Part shown: positions 8,486 through 16,005 of the stretch, piece by piece
How positions within the stretch are numbered: the stretch's first letter is position 1
How the letters are laid out: each line of letters starts with the position of its first letter
Source of the DNA: JBCBSS01 sp039819065
GTDB taxonomy: Bacteria > Bacteroidota > Bacteroidia > Cytophagales > Cyclobacteriaceae
NCBI GenBank assembly: GCA_039819065.1
Contig: JBCBSS010000130.1
Location: 1-22,997 of the forward strand
Reading direction: 5' to 3'
DNA length: 22,997 bases
Program-made: the position numbers and the translations under genes
The notes under the pieces: generated by a model
Seen by the model: only the letters and a program-made list of their open reading frames with translations
The model's database searches: none
Told to the model about the DNA's origin: nothing

Positions 8486-8956
8486 ATGACACAAATAAGT
8501 AAGATATACGTTGCTCTAAGCAGCCTGACACTGGTCACACTCCTTGTGGTAGCAACAACGGCCAACGCACAGGATAACCAGGCATTACTAACGGCCCATA
8601 CTTGGGTGATTGACTACCCCACTACACTGGCTAACCTCCATAACAGAGGCCAGCAGCAATACGATTCACTCAATGACGAGGTCAAGACACGCATAGATGC
8701 GGGGATGGACGGACGTACCATCGTTTTTGCCAGTGATGGTAGGTACCAAATGGCAATGGCCAATGGTCAGTCTATTGATGGCATCTGGGAGCTGTTGCCC
8801 AATGGCAAAGACCTGGAGATCACCTTCACGGGGGGGCATAAAGTAAAGCAGCGCATCAAAACCCTGGAAAATGGATTACTGGTGTTGCAGCTCAAGGCCG
8901 ATGACGATGACAAGGCCCTGTTCCATTATTGGTACCTCATCCCTTCCAACCCTTAA
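8486..8956 (+). CDS. Small secreted lipocalin-like protein inside the RHS operon
   Basis: This 156-aa protein has a signal peptide (core about residues 9-24, cut TTANA-QDN at A28/Q29). The mature part alternates strands typical of lipocalin-like beta barrels: LTAHTWVIDY at the start, then RTIVFASDGRYQMA, DGIWELLPNGKDLEITF, and HYWYLIPSNP at the end. This pattern (W near the start, 'F..DGRY', 'G.W.L..dgk.L.I') fits the lipocalin_4/DUF4923-type families, but I cannot tell which. The start is 6 bp after the previous stop and its own stop is 5 bp before the next ATG, so it is co-translated with the RHS proteins. It is flanked by a 9-bp direct repeat (AACCCTTAA at 8471-8479 and 8948-8956). Its role is unknown; a periplasmic or cell-surface accessory factor is possible. 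Confidence 0.7.
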   Translation: MTQISKIYVALSSLTLVTLLVVATTANAQDNQALLTAHTWVIDYPTTLANLHNRGQQQYDSLNDEVKTRIDAGMDGRTIVFASDGRYQMAMANGQSIDGIWELLPNGKDLEITFTGGHKVKQRIKTLENGLLVLQLKADDDDKALFHYWYLIPSNP

Positions 8957-8961
8957 CCTAT

Positions 8962-11900
8962 ATGATCATGAACACATATCGAAGCATATATTACTGGCTA
9001 AGGTCTTGTTACCTTGAAATGGTGCCCCTGTTGGGTGTTATCACCAACAGGCCATGCACGCAAGAACATAGGTCGGCCACTGTGGCGCACAGCGGTAAAC
9101 AGGGCTATGCTCAACTGGTTTGGACGGCCTTGCTGGTCACGGGAATCCTGGCCGGCTCAGCGACCAGTAGCCATGCGCAATTCGAATTACCGGACCTGGG
9201 AGGCAATGTAAGCATTACCGGGCCGACAGTGGCTACTCAGAATAGTACACAAACTTATAACCTCAGTTCAGATGAGATCATCACCTCCACTACATGGTCT
9301 GCTTTTGGAGGTCAGATCATCAGTTCCACCAATTTTTCGGTCACAGTTAGATGGACGAGTGTCGGCACCGGTAGTGTATCGGCCTCAGTGAATACCTGGC
9401 TAAATACCTACTTCACTTCGTTGTCGGTACTGGTCAATAGTTCAACTCCAGCCCAACCCAGTACACCGACAGTCTTATCCAGTAGTTGCGGGCATACCAC
9501 ACTCAGGCGAGGTACTCCTCCGAGTGGGGTAACCTGGTACTGGCAGAGCTCTTCTTCCGGCACGGCTACCAGTAATAGCGGTACCGACTATACGGTCAAC
9601 AATTCCGGGTGGGTCTACTTAAGAGCACGAAACAGTGCGGGAGAATGGAGCACCGGTTCGGCAAGCCTCAATGTTTCTGTCATTCAAAACCCAGCTATGC
9701 CACCCACGCCGTCTCAAAATGCCTCCTGTGGTAATACTACTTTGACCAGGGGTGCGCCGCCAATCGGGGAAACCTGGTACTGGCAAACCTCATCTGGTGG
9801 TACGTCCACTGGCAATAACAGCAGCACCTATACCATGGGTAATTCGGGGACAGTTTATTTGCGGTCCAGACATGACCTGAGTGGTTGCTGGAGTAGTGCC
9901 AGGACCGTCAACGTCACCGTAACCCAGGCCGTAGTACCCAATACACCCAGCCAAACACAAAGTTGTGGACAAACCGTATTGACATGGGCAGGCACGCCTC
10001 CTGCCGGTGCCAGTTGGTACTGGCAGACTTCTTCTACCGGTACTTCTACCGCCCATTCAGGCAGTACCTACACAGCCACTTCATCGGGGACCGTCTACCT
10101 GAGGTCCAGAACCTATGGGCCAGTTTGTTGGAGTACTGCGGTAGCCATACCGGTCTCAGTCAACCCTGGTGCAGCTACACCACAGATAATAGATATAGAT
10201 TATACCTTGGATGGTCCCGTTTTGACCAGGAACAACCCACCGTCAGGGCAGGTCTTTTACTGGCAGGGAACTAACCCCAATGGTACCGATACCGGTGGTA
10301 GTGAGCTGACTTATAGTATCGTTAACCCAGGCACTTATTACATTCGGGGAAGAAACAACAATGGCTGCTGGGGTAACAGTACTTCATTCAATTATGCGGG
10401 TATCGCCCAAACCCCTTCTGCCGTTACAGCTGATGCTCACCAGCCAGGGCAGGTCACCTTAGGCTGGCATGGCGCAGGGAATGAAACCAGATTTATTGTT
10501 TATAGGGCAACCAGTGCCGCCGGGCCTTTCCAACCCATAGCCAATTTAAGTAGTGCTACTATAGCTTATGTGGATAATAATGTAGATTATTCTATCACCT
10601 ACTACTACCGCATCCAGGCTGAGGTGGGCGCAGAAAGGTCGATTGGCAGTGCCCCCGTATTGGTAACGCCACCGGCCCCTGCCGGTCTGAGTACCGAACT
10701 GGTGCATGAGCCGCAGTATAACGGTAACATCTCGGCCATCAAGTGGAAGAACTATGCTGGTAAAGAAGAGAAGCTCTACACCTATCGCTATGATGCCATG
10801 AACCGCATCACTGATGCCAATTATGCGCAAGGCACCACTACCAACGGTTTATGGACTACTACCGCTGCCCGTGGTGGGTTTAATGTAGAAAGCATCAGCT
10901 ATGACCTCAATGGCAATATCAAGACCATGAACAGGCAGGCTTTAGCAGAAGACCTGAAAAAGATCGATGAGATGCAGTACAGCTACCTGGGTAACCAGTT
11001 AACCAAGGTAAATGACAATGCTACGGAAGGTGGTTTTAAAGATGGTGACAATACAAATGATGACTATGATTACGATGACAATGGCAACATTACCTTTGAC
11101 CGTAATAAAGGTATTGATATGGTTGAATACAACATCCTGAACCTACCCAAAAGAGTGGTCAAGGATGATGGACAATACCTCACTTATACTTACGATGCTA
11201 TCGGTAGCAAACTATCACAGCAGGTGTATGATGCCAACGACCAATTACAGAAGCAGACCGAATACATGGGTGAGTTCATCTATGAGGACGGACAGTTACA
11301 GATTATTCAACATGAAGAAGGCCGCATTGTACCGGATGATGGTCATTATGAATACCAATACCATCTCAGGGACCACTTGGGGAACGTGCGGACCACTTTT
11401 ACTACCGAGCCTGAGACTATTACTTATCTGGCCACTATGGAATATGGCAATGCTCAGGAAGAGGAAACCCTATTTTCCGGTGTAGCAGAAACCAGGGGAA
11501 CCCAGCCGCTGGCCAGCCAATCTCCTGATAAGGTGGCCATACTCAATGCCAACCAACCGGTAGGACCTTCCATAAGTTTGCAGGTAGGGGCGGGTGATGT
11601 TCTTAATATTGAGACTTATGCCTACTTTGAAAGTGGCTCAGGCTTTAGTAATCCTATTGATCAGATTGCATTCATATCAAGTGTGGCTGGCGTATTTGGT
11701 GGTGTTAACGGAGGTACAGAAGGACAACAGCAGCTATTCGATGCCTTCAATGAGCTGCTGACAGGAACTATTACCGGTTCTGATGATGACAATGTTCCGG
11801 CTGCTGGTATAACTTACCTATTATTCGATCAAAACATGGTTTGGCAGGATGCTGGCTACATTCCTGTTACAGATCAAGCCGAAGAGGCTAAGGAGTTATT

Positions 11901-12978
11901 GAAATTTGATCCTGTAATTGTGCAAGAAGCTGGCTATTTGTATTTTTATGTCAGCAATGAGAGTCAGACACTGTTGCGCACGTTCTTTGATGATATAAAA
12001 GTGGTGCATGAGCATTCGCCAGTAGTGCAGGTCGATGATTATTATCCCTTTGGACTGACTTATAATGGCTATCAAAGGGCGGACAATACGTTGAATAATT
12101 TCCTTTTTAATGGAAAAGAAGTACAAAGTGATTTGGGTTTGGGATGGACAGATTTTCATGCACGTCAATATGATGCATCTATAGGAAGGATGCTAAGTAT
12201 CGACCCTCTATCTGAACTTGTATTGGATTGGACCCCTTACCGATTTGGGTTCAATAATCCAATTAGATACAGTGATCCGACGGGTTTGATGGAAGTCGAC
12301 GAGAATGGAAATGTAACATACAATACTGCAGAAGAAATTAGTGACTTTTTCACAGGTTTTAATGAAAGATATGGAAATAGCGGAGGTGGCGACTGCGAAG
12401 ATGATGATTGTGAAGAGGCTAAGAGAAAAAGAAGGTATGAAGCTCATGATGCAGGGTTCTTTTCAAAAGAATGGTGGCAATGGCTGTTAAGTGATGAAGG
12501 AATTGAATACGCTGTAAACTTTTTGCATCAATCTGAGGGCTCAGGTACATTAAGTGAGGATGCCTCTACACTAGAGAAAGTAGATGATATGGTCAAAGTC
12601 TACTTGGGAGGCAAAATAATCAAATTTATAAGAATCCCTGGGTTTAAGGGCAAAGTAAAAGCGATAAAAAAGGGGCAGGATGTCTCGGTAAAGAGTTATA
12701 AAGAAGCTCAGGAAGTACTGTTCGAGGCTTTTCCAAATGCGGTGAAAACAAAAGGATCAGGTCCTAGAAGCCAAGAAGCTACTTCAAGGTTAAAGAAATC
12801 CTTCAAAAAACAACCAACGGGAAGTTATCATATGGACTACAAATTTAATGACAAAGATGTACTTTACGGTCATGAAGAATTACCCGATTTTCATCCTCAT
12901 AAAACAACACCACATATTAACTATATGACACCTGGAGGTAAGAAAGGGACTATATTTATTATTTTACCTAAAAACTGA
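8962..12978 (+). CDS. Secreted Ig/FN3-RHS core protein with C-terminal polymorphic toxin domain
   Basis: I start at the ATG 5 bp after the preceding stop; an upstream TTG at 8929 would overlap that gene. The protein is 1338 aa. An unusually long n-region precedes the signal hydrophobic core (about residues 52-66), cut at SSHA-Q (A72/Q73). Four CHU_C-type Ig repeats (about 167-483), an FN3 domain (about 484-573), and RHS/YD repeats beginning QYNGNISAIKWKNY follow. The RHS core includes YHLRDHLGNVRTTF, a roughly 200-residue beta-rich insert, YYPFGL, FNGKE, and FNNPIRYSDPTGL (D1105). The last ~230 residues vary in composition: an acidic Cys pair, a Trp/Phe helix, then a basic domain with SYHMD (H1290), GHE (H1304), HPH (H1311, H1313) and PHIN (H1318). 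This is the position of the toxin tip in RHS polymorphic toxins. The toxin family is not recognised; a nuclease is possible from the His/basic content. Confidence 0.85.
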   Translation: MIMNTYRSIYYWLRSCYLEMVPLLGVITNRPCTQEHRSATVAHSGKQGYAQLVWTALLVTGILAGSATSSHAQFELPDLGGNVSITGPTVATQNSTQTYNLSSDEIITSTTWSAFGGQIISSTNFSVTVRWTSVGTGSVSASVNTWLNTYFTSLSVLVNSSTPAQPSTPTVLSSSCGHTTLRRGTPPSGVTWYWQSSSSGTATSNSGTDYTVNNSGWVYLRARNSAGEWSTGSASLNVSVIQNPAMPPTPSQNASCGNTTLTRGAPPIGETWYWQTSSGGTSTGNNSSTYTMGNSGTVYLRSRHDLSGCWSSARTVNVTVTQAVVPNTPSQTQSCGQTVLTWAGTPPAGASWYWQTSSTGTSTAHSGSTYTATSSGTVYLRSRTYGPVCWSTAVAIPVSVNPGAATPQIIDIDYTLDGPVLTRNNPPSGQVFYWQGTNPNGTDTGGSELTYSIVNPGTYYIRGRNNNGCWGNSTSFNYAGIAQTPSAVTADAHQPGQVTLGWHGAGNETRFIVYRATSAAGPFQPIANLSSATIAYVDNNVDYSITYYYRIQAEVGAERSIGSAPVLVTPPAPAGLSTELVHEPQYNGNISAIKWKNYAGKEEKLYTYRYDAMNRITDANYAQGTTTNGLWTTTAARGGFNVESISYDLNGNIKTMNRQALAEDLKKIDEMQYSYLGNQLTKVNDNATEGGFKDGDNTNDDYDYDDNGNITFDRNKGIDMVEYNILNLPKRVVKDDGQYLTYTYDAIGSKLSQQVYDANDQLQKQTEYMGEFIYEDGQLQIIQHEEGRIVPDDGHYEYQYHLRDHLGNVRTTFTTEPETITYLATMEYGNAQEEETLFSGVAETRGTQPLASQSPDKVAILNANQPVGPSISLQVGAGDVLNIETYAYFESGSGFSNPIDQIAFISSVAGVFGGVNGGTEGQQQLFDAFNELLTGTITGSDDDNVPAAGITYLLFDQNMVWQDAGYIPVTDQAEEAKELLKFDPVIVQEAGYLYFYVSNESQTLLRTFFDDIKVVHEHSPVVQVDDYYPFGLTYNGYQRADNTLNNFLFNGKEVQSDLGLGWTDFHARQYDASIGRMLSIDPLSELVLDWTPYRFGFNNPIRYSDPTGLMEVDENGNVTYNTAEEISDFFTGFNERYGNSGGGDCEDDDCEEAKRKRRYEAHDAGFFSKEWWQWLLSDEGIEYAVNFLHQSEGSGTLSEDASTLEKVDDMVKVYLGGKIIKFIRIPGFKGKVKAIKKGQDVSVKSYKEAQEVLFEAFPNAVKTKGSGPRSQEATSRLKKSFKKQPTGSYHMDYKFNDKDVLYGHEELPDFHPHKTTPHINYMTPGGKKGTIFIILPKN
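9461..10410 (+). repeat. Four tandem Ig-like repeats within the third RHS-operon protein
   Basis: Four copies of about 78-80 residues (roughly 9461-9690, 9691-9930, 9931-10170, 10171-10410) share the pattern SCG-x-TxLxRGxPPxG-x-WYWQ…YLRSR…CW. The first three are close at DNA level around TGGTACTGGCA. The fourth is diverged (VFYWQG) and lacks the first Cys. The family is the CHU_C-associated Ig-like domain. Such arrays usually act as adhesive or spacer stalks. Confidence 0.7.
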
Positions 12979-13268
12979 TGAGTTCAAAAAAAGAAAAAAA
13001 ACTTTTAAGCTTCTTAGATCAGAAAAAAAATATTTATTGCGAAATCGAGAAGACCAGAACAGATGGAGAGGCGTATACTATAAAGCTGACTTTATGGGTA
13101 AATGACAAGAATGAGGTAAGCATGATGGTTGAACAATTTTTGGACAAACATGCTTTTGCAGAAGATTTATATGAACGAGATGAGATATTGAAATTCCCAA
13201 CAGTGGAAGAAGCAATATCCTATTTGAAAATCGAATTTGATATTGGTTTAGATAAGTTCCATCGGTAA
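12978..13268 (+). CDS. Probable immunity protein for the RHS toxin
   Basis: This 96-aa protein has no signal peptide, so it stays in the cytoplasm. Its ATG shares one base with the toxin stop codon (TGATG), which implies coupled translation. By hand count it is net acidic, while the toxin tip is basic. Predicted structure is alternating strand and helix: a strand pair around NIYCEIEKTRTDGEAYTIKL, then helices around VEQFLDKHAFAEDLY and TVEEAISYLKIEF. I do not recognise an immunity family. Its position directly after the toxin tip, its size, its lack of export signal and its low GC content all match cognate immunity genes of polymorphic toxins. A small tail gene of other function remains possible. 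Confidence 0.7.
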   Translation: MSSKKEKKLLSFLDQKKNIYCEIEKTRTDGEAYTIKLTLWVNDKNEVSMMVEQFLDKHAFAEDLYERDEILKFPTVEEAISYLKIEFDIGLDKFHR

Positions 13269-13290
13269 TATTATATATAGTTTAGAGAGA

Positions 13291-13325
13291 AAAGCCCTTT
13301 CAGCGATGTAAGGGCTTTTTCATTT
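13291..13325 (+). terminator. Intrinsic terminator of the RHS operon
   Basis: AAAGCCCTT (13291-13299) and AAGGGCTTT (13310-13318) form a 9-bp stem with a 10-nt loop, followed by a T-rich run. It lies about 22 bp after the immunity stop codon. Confidence 0.85.
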
Positions 13326-13426
13326 CTTAAAATAATGCAAAAGTAACAGGTCAATCATTTGACCTTTGGCTATCTACGATTTTTACACTCTTTGAGGTAT
13401 AGGAAAACCGTTGGTGGGGGAATTGA

Positions 13427-13525
13427 TACCAACAGGATACCATTGGTCCTGGGGGGGTGTTTAGGCTTAATACGAATCAGAATTTAGGAATAGGGGGAAA
13501 GGTTGGATTTACACTAAGAAACTAG
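13427..13525 (+). pseudogene. Possible decayed 3' end of a beta-strand-rich gene
   Basis: A 32-codon open stretch ends in TAG at 13523-13525 and reads GGVFRLNTNQNLGIGGKVGF near its end, like the last strands of a beta-barrel protein. It has no start codon and its frame is closed by TGA at 13424-13426. A run of seven G (13451-13457) allows a frameshift to an upstream stretch reading PLVGELIPTGYHWSW. This may be chance in a 261-bp gap. The gap also contains a perfect palindrome, GGTCAA-TCAT-TTGACC (13349-13364). Confidence 0.2.
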
Positions 13526-13529
13526 TTAA

Positions 13530-14081
13530 ATGAGGTTTGTTATTTTTTTCATATTAACGTTTTTTTGTCTGGTATCATTGGCCCAAGAACAGAGTATTGA
13601 CACTGTATTTTGGAACTCTGATATTAGGTTAAGACAAAGTGATTTTCTGGCGAGTCCAGACACTTCTAGTGTTGAGTTGAAAGACAAAAAGGCTGTTTCA
13701 TCTGTTGAAATAGTTGCATCTGGGTTTTGGGAACAAGGCCTTCCTAATTTTACAGTACGAGCACTCTTTTTGAGATATGAATCTTGGTTTATCGAGACTC
13801 TGTACATTGATCGTATATTAGATCACGAGCAGCTTCACTTTGATATAACAGAGCTCTATGCACGAAAGATCAGATGTAAGATTAGAGAACTTCGTCGAAT
13901 GAAATGTAAAGAGGTGAAGATTTATATTTCAGCTATTCAAGAACTACTAGAAGAAAGACTTGTTTTTGATAAGAATTATGATCGTCTAACTAATCATGGA
14001 CGTAATTTTGATGTTCAAATGTCCTGGAACGAAAATGTCAAGAAAGAACTCGAAAGCTTAGAAAAGTATATTCTTCACTAG
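13530..14081 (+). CDS. Secreted DUF922-type putative zinc protease
   Basis: This 183-aa protein has a signal peptide (MRFVIFFILTFFCLVSLA-QE, cut A18/Q19). A zinc-binding HExxH motif is visible as HEQLH at residues 99-103, followed by FDITELYARKI with a Glu at 108. This arrangement (D-HEQ-HFD-x-x-E-LYARK) is characteristic of the DUF922 family, which is annotated as predicted Zn-dependent proteases. The length fits the family. The C-terminal third is helical and charged. It lies after the RHS operon terminator and has its own terminator at 14140, so it is probably transcribed alone. It shares the low GC of the toxin tip, so it may belong to the same exchangeable region; this is uncertain. Substrate unknown. 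Confidence 0.7.
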   Translation: MRFVIFFILTFFCLVSLAQEQSIDTVFWNSDIRLRQSDFLASPDTSSVELKDKKAVSSVEIVASGFWEQGLPNFTVRALFLRYESWFIETLYIDRILDHEQLHFDITELYARKIRCKIRELRRMKCKEVKIYISAIQELLEERLVFDKNYDRLTNHGRNFDVQMSWNENVKKELESLEKYILH

Positions 14082-14139
14082 AAAACCCAATTGACCGGTA
14101 ATCTATGAACTTGTCTGATTCTTAGTGTAGTACTAAATG

Positions 14140-14175
14140 AAAAGCTCTTGTAATCATACAGGAGCTTTTTCTTTT
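14140..14175 (+). terminator. Intrinsic terminator after the DUF922 gene
   Basis: AAAAGCTC-T-TGTA (14140-14152) pairs with TACA-G-GAGCTTTT (14157-14169) around the loop ATCA: 13 bp with one T·G pair. It is followed by TCTTTT. The hairpin starts 58 bp after the stop codon. Confidence 0.8.
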
Positions 14176-14296
14176 ACTGTCCTGACAGGTCATAATGACT
14201 TGCTTTTGAGACAGTTTTTTGGTTTATGGTAGACTATTTGAGCATGTTTGGCATTAGGTTATATATGCATTTACCCAAACCAAGCTTTGCGAGTTG

Positions 14297-14797
14297 ATGA
14301 GTCGCTTTCTCTTTCTGATTATTCTTTGCTCCTCCATTCTAATTCATAAAGAGTCGCAAGCCCAGAAATTTCTGGCTTTGCGTAAGGCCGGAAGCGCTTC
14401 TATTGTCAAATTTTATACAGGTGAAAGAATCAGGTTTCGACTGACCGGAGAGAGGGATTTTAACACCGCCCTGATTAAGGGGTTTGGTTATAACACGGTC
14501 AAATTCCATTACTATGAGATTCATGTTTCAGAAATAGTGGAAATAGACACGAGAGGAAAGAGCTTTTCGCAGTTTAATTTCCGTGGTGGTGCCGGTAAGT
14601 TGATAGTAGCCGGAATAGCCTTTCCATTAGTTGATGCTTTTAACCGTTCTGTAGTACAGGGGCAAGACTTTAGTATCAGTAGAAAGGCATTGCCCGTAAC
14701 CGGAGGCCTGATAGGAGCAGCCGTCCTCTTGAAGCTCATAGAGAAGAAGAAATTCAAATTGGGTAGAAAATATATCATCGAGGTGATTGAGGAGTGA
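14297..14797 (+). CDS. Exported protein of unknown function, conserved-type Bacteroidota
   Basis: This 166-aa protein starts at ATG 14297; a TTG directly upstream is less likely. It has a signal peptide (FLFLIILCSSILIHKESQA-Q, cut A22/Q23). A strand-rich middle follows (VKFYTGERIRFRLTGERDFN, then TVKFHYYEIHVSEIVEIDTR), resembling a small SH3/OB-like 'response to structure' barrel. Next are two hydrophobic glycine-rich segments (about 98-112 and 134-148, the second being LPVTGGLIGAAVLLKLI) that may be membrane helices, and a basic tail. I do not recognise the family. It lies 121 bp before prfB, which has its own promoter, so the two are probably not co-regulated. Confidence 0.6.
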   Translation: MSRFLFLIILCSSILIHKESQAQKFLALRKAGSASIVKFYTGERIRFRLTGERDFNTALIKGFGYNTVKFHYYEIHVSEIVEIDTRGKSFSQFNFRGGAGKLIVAGIAFPLVDAFNRSVVQGQDFSISRKALPVTGGLIGAAVLLKLIEKKKFKLGRKYIIEVIEE

Positions 14798-14849
14798 CAC
14801 CTGGTTCATAGTGGTGATAAAAACTGTTATTTGAAGATATATCGGCCGA

Positions 14850-14879
14850 TTGCCATTGACCCTACTTTTCTTACCTTTG
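14850..14879 (+). promoter_or_regulatory. Bacteroidota-type promoter of prfB
   Basis: TTG at 14850-14852, a 19-bp spacer, then TACCTTTG at 14872-14879 match the known Bacteroidota housekeeping consensus (TTG about -33, TAnnTTTG about -7). The distance from the -7 box to the prfB ATG is 39 bp, giving a leader of about 30 nt. Confidence 0.65.
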
Positions 14880-14918
14880 CCATTCACCTAATAAACTCAA
14901 ACAAAATTTTTTTATATC

Positions 14919-16005
14919 ATGACGACAGATCAATTGAAAGATCTGAAGGCCAGAGTAGAGGCCTTGAGGAGGTATCTTTGACTATGACAAGAAGATCAAA
15001 GAAGTAGAAGAGGAAGAACTAGTTACCGCACAACCGGGCTTCTGGGATGACCCCAAAGAAGCCGAGAAAGTACTACAAGGCATTCGTTCTAAAAAAGTCT
15101 GGACTGACAGTTTTCAGGGGGTTAATGGCTCCTTTGAAGATCTGGAAACATTGTATGAATTTCATGAAGCCGGAGATGTTGATGAAGAGGAAATCACGGC
15201 AGAATACCAAAAAGTAGAAAAGGCCATTGGTGAGCTGGAATTCAAGAAAATGCTCAGCAATCAAGAAGATCAGCTCAGCGCCATGATCGAGATCAACCCC
15301 GGCGCCGGTGGTACCGAGAGCCAGGATTGGGCAGATATGCTCAACCGCATGTATATCATGTGGGGGGAGAAACAAGGCTTCGGCGTAAAGCAGGTCAACT
15401 ATCAGCCTGGAGATACAGCAGGAATCAAATCAGCCACCTTGGAGGTAGATGGAGATTTCGCCTACGGGCATTTGAAATCGGAGATCGGCGTACACCGTTT
15501 GGTTCGTATATCTCCATTTGATTCCGGAGGAAGAAGGCATACATCTTTTGCATCCGTTTTTGTCTACCCCGTGGTGGATGACAGCATTGAGATTGAGGTG
15601 AATCCATCGGATATTACATGGGAGACATTCAGGTCGGGAGGCGCAGGTGGCCAGAATGTGAACAAGGTAGAAACCGCAGTGAGGCTTCGGCATACCTCAG
15701 GGATTATCATTGAGTGCCAGCAAGAGCGATCTCAATTGCAGAATAAAGAAAAAGCACTGAAGATGCTGAAATCGAGGCTTTACCAACAGGAGATCGAAAG
15801 GCGCAATGTGGAGCGGGATAAAATCGAAAGCAGTAAGATGAAAATCGACTTTGGCTCGCAAATCAGAAATTATGTACTACACCCATACAAACTGATCAAA
15901 GACAACCGAACGGGTGTTGAGCGGTCAGATGTACAAAATGTACTTGACGGTGATCTGGACGATTACATCAAAGCATTTTTGTTGGGTGATCAGAACGAAA
16001 ACTAG
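14919..16005 (+). CDS. prfB: Peptide chain release factor 2, made by programmed +1 frameshift
   Basis: RF2 recognises UGA and UAA stop codons and triggers peptide release on the ribosome. Twenty codons run from ATG 14919 to CTT, followed by an in-frame TGA (14979-14981). Skipping T14979 continues in GAC (14980) for 341 codons to TAG 16003-16005, giving 361 aa, close to the usual ~365. The RF2-specific codon-recognition tripeptide SPF is present (RISPFDSGGRRHTSF). The catalytic GGQ motif is in RSGGAGGQNVNKVETAVRLR. The N-terminal coiled helix domain is normal. It has its own promoter at 14850. A gene call that starts only after the shift (for example near 15151) would miss about 77 residues. 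Autoregulation by UGA readthrough versus frameshift is well established for this family. Confidence 0.95.
14967..14982 (+). other. prfB programmed +1 frameshift site
   Basis: The site reads AGG AGG TAT CTT TGA C. The Shine-Dalgarno-like AGGAGG lies 3 nt before the slippery CTT, the spacing known from E. coli prfB. Here it is at codons 17-21 rather than about codon 26. Low RF2 makes the ribosome pause at TGA and slip forward one base. Confidence 0.95.

Noticed and set aside
8929..8961. TTG start for the third large RHS-operon protein
   Set aside because: It would overlap the lipocalin-like gene and precede a good ATG placed 5 bp after that gene's stop.
15151..16005. RF2 read as an independent gene starting at a TTG after the frameshift
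   Set aside because: The N-terminal domain is encoded upstream through the programmed +1 shift at 14979.
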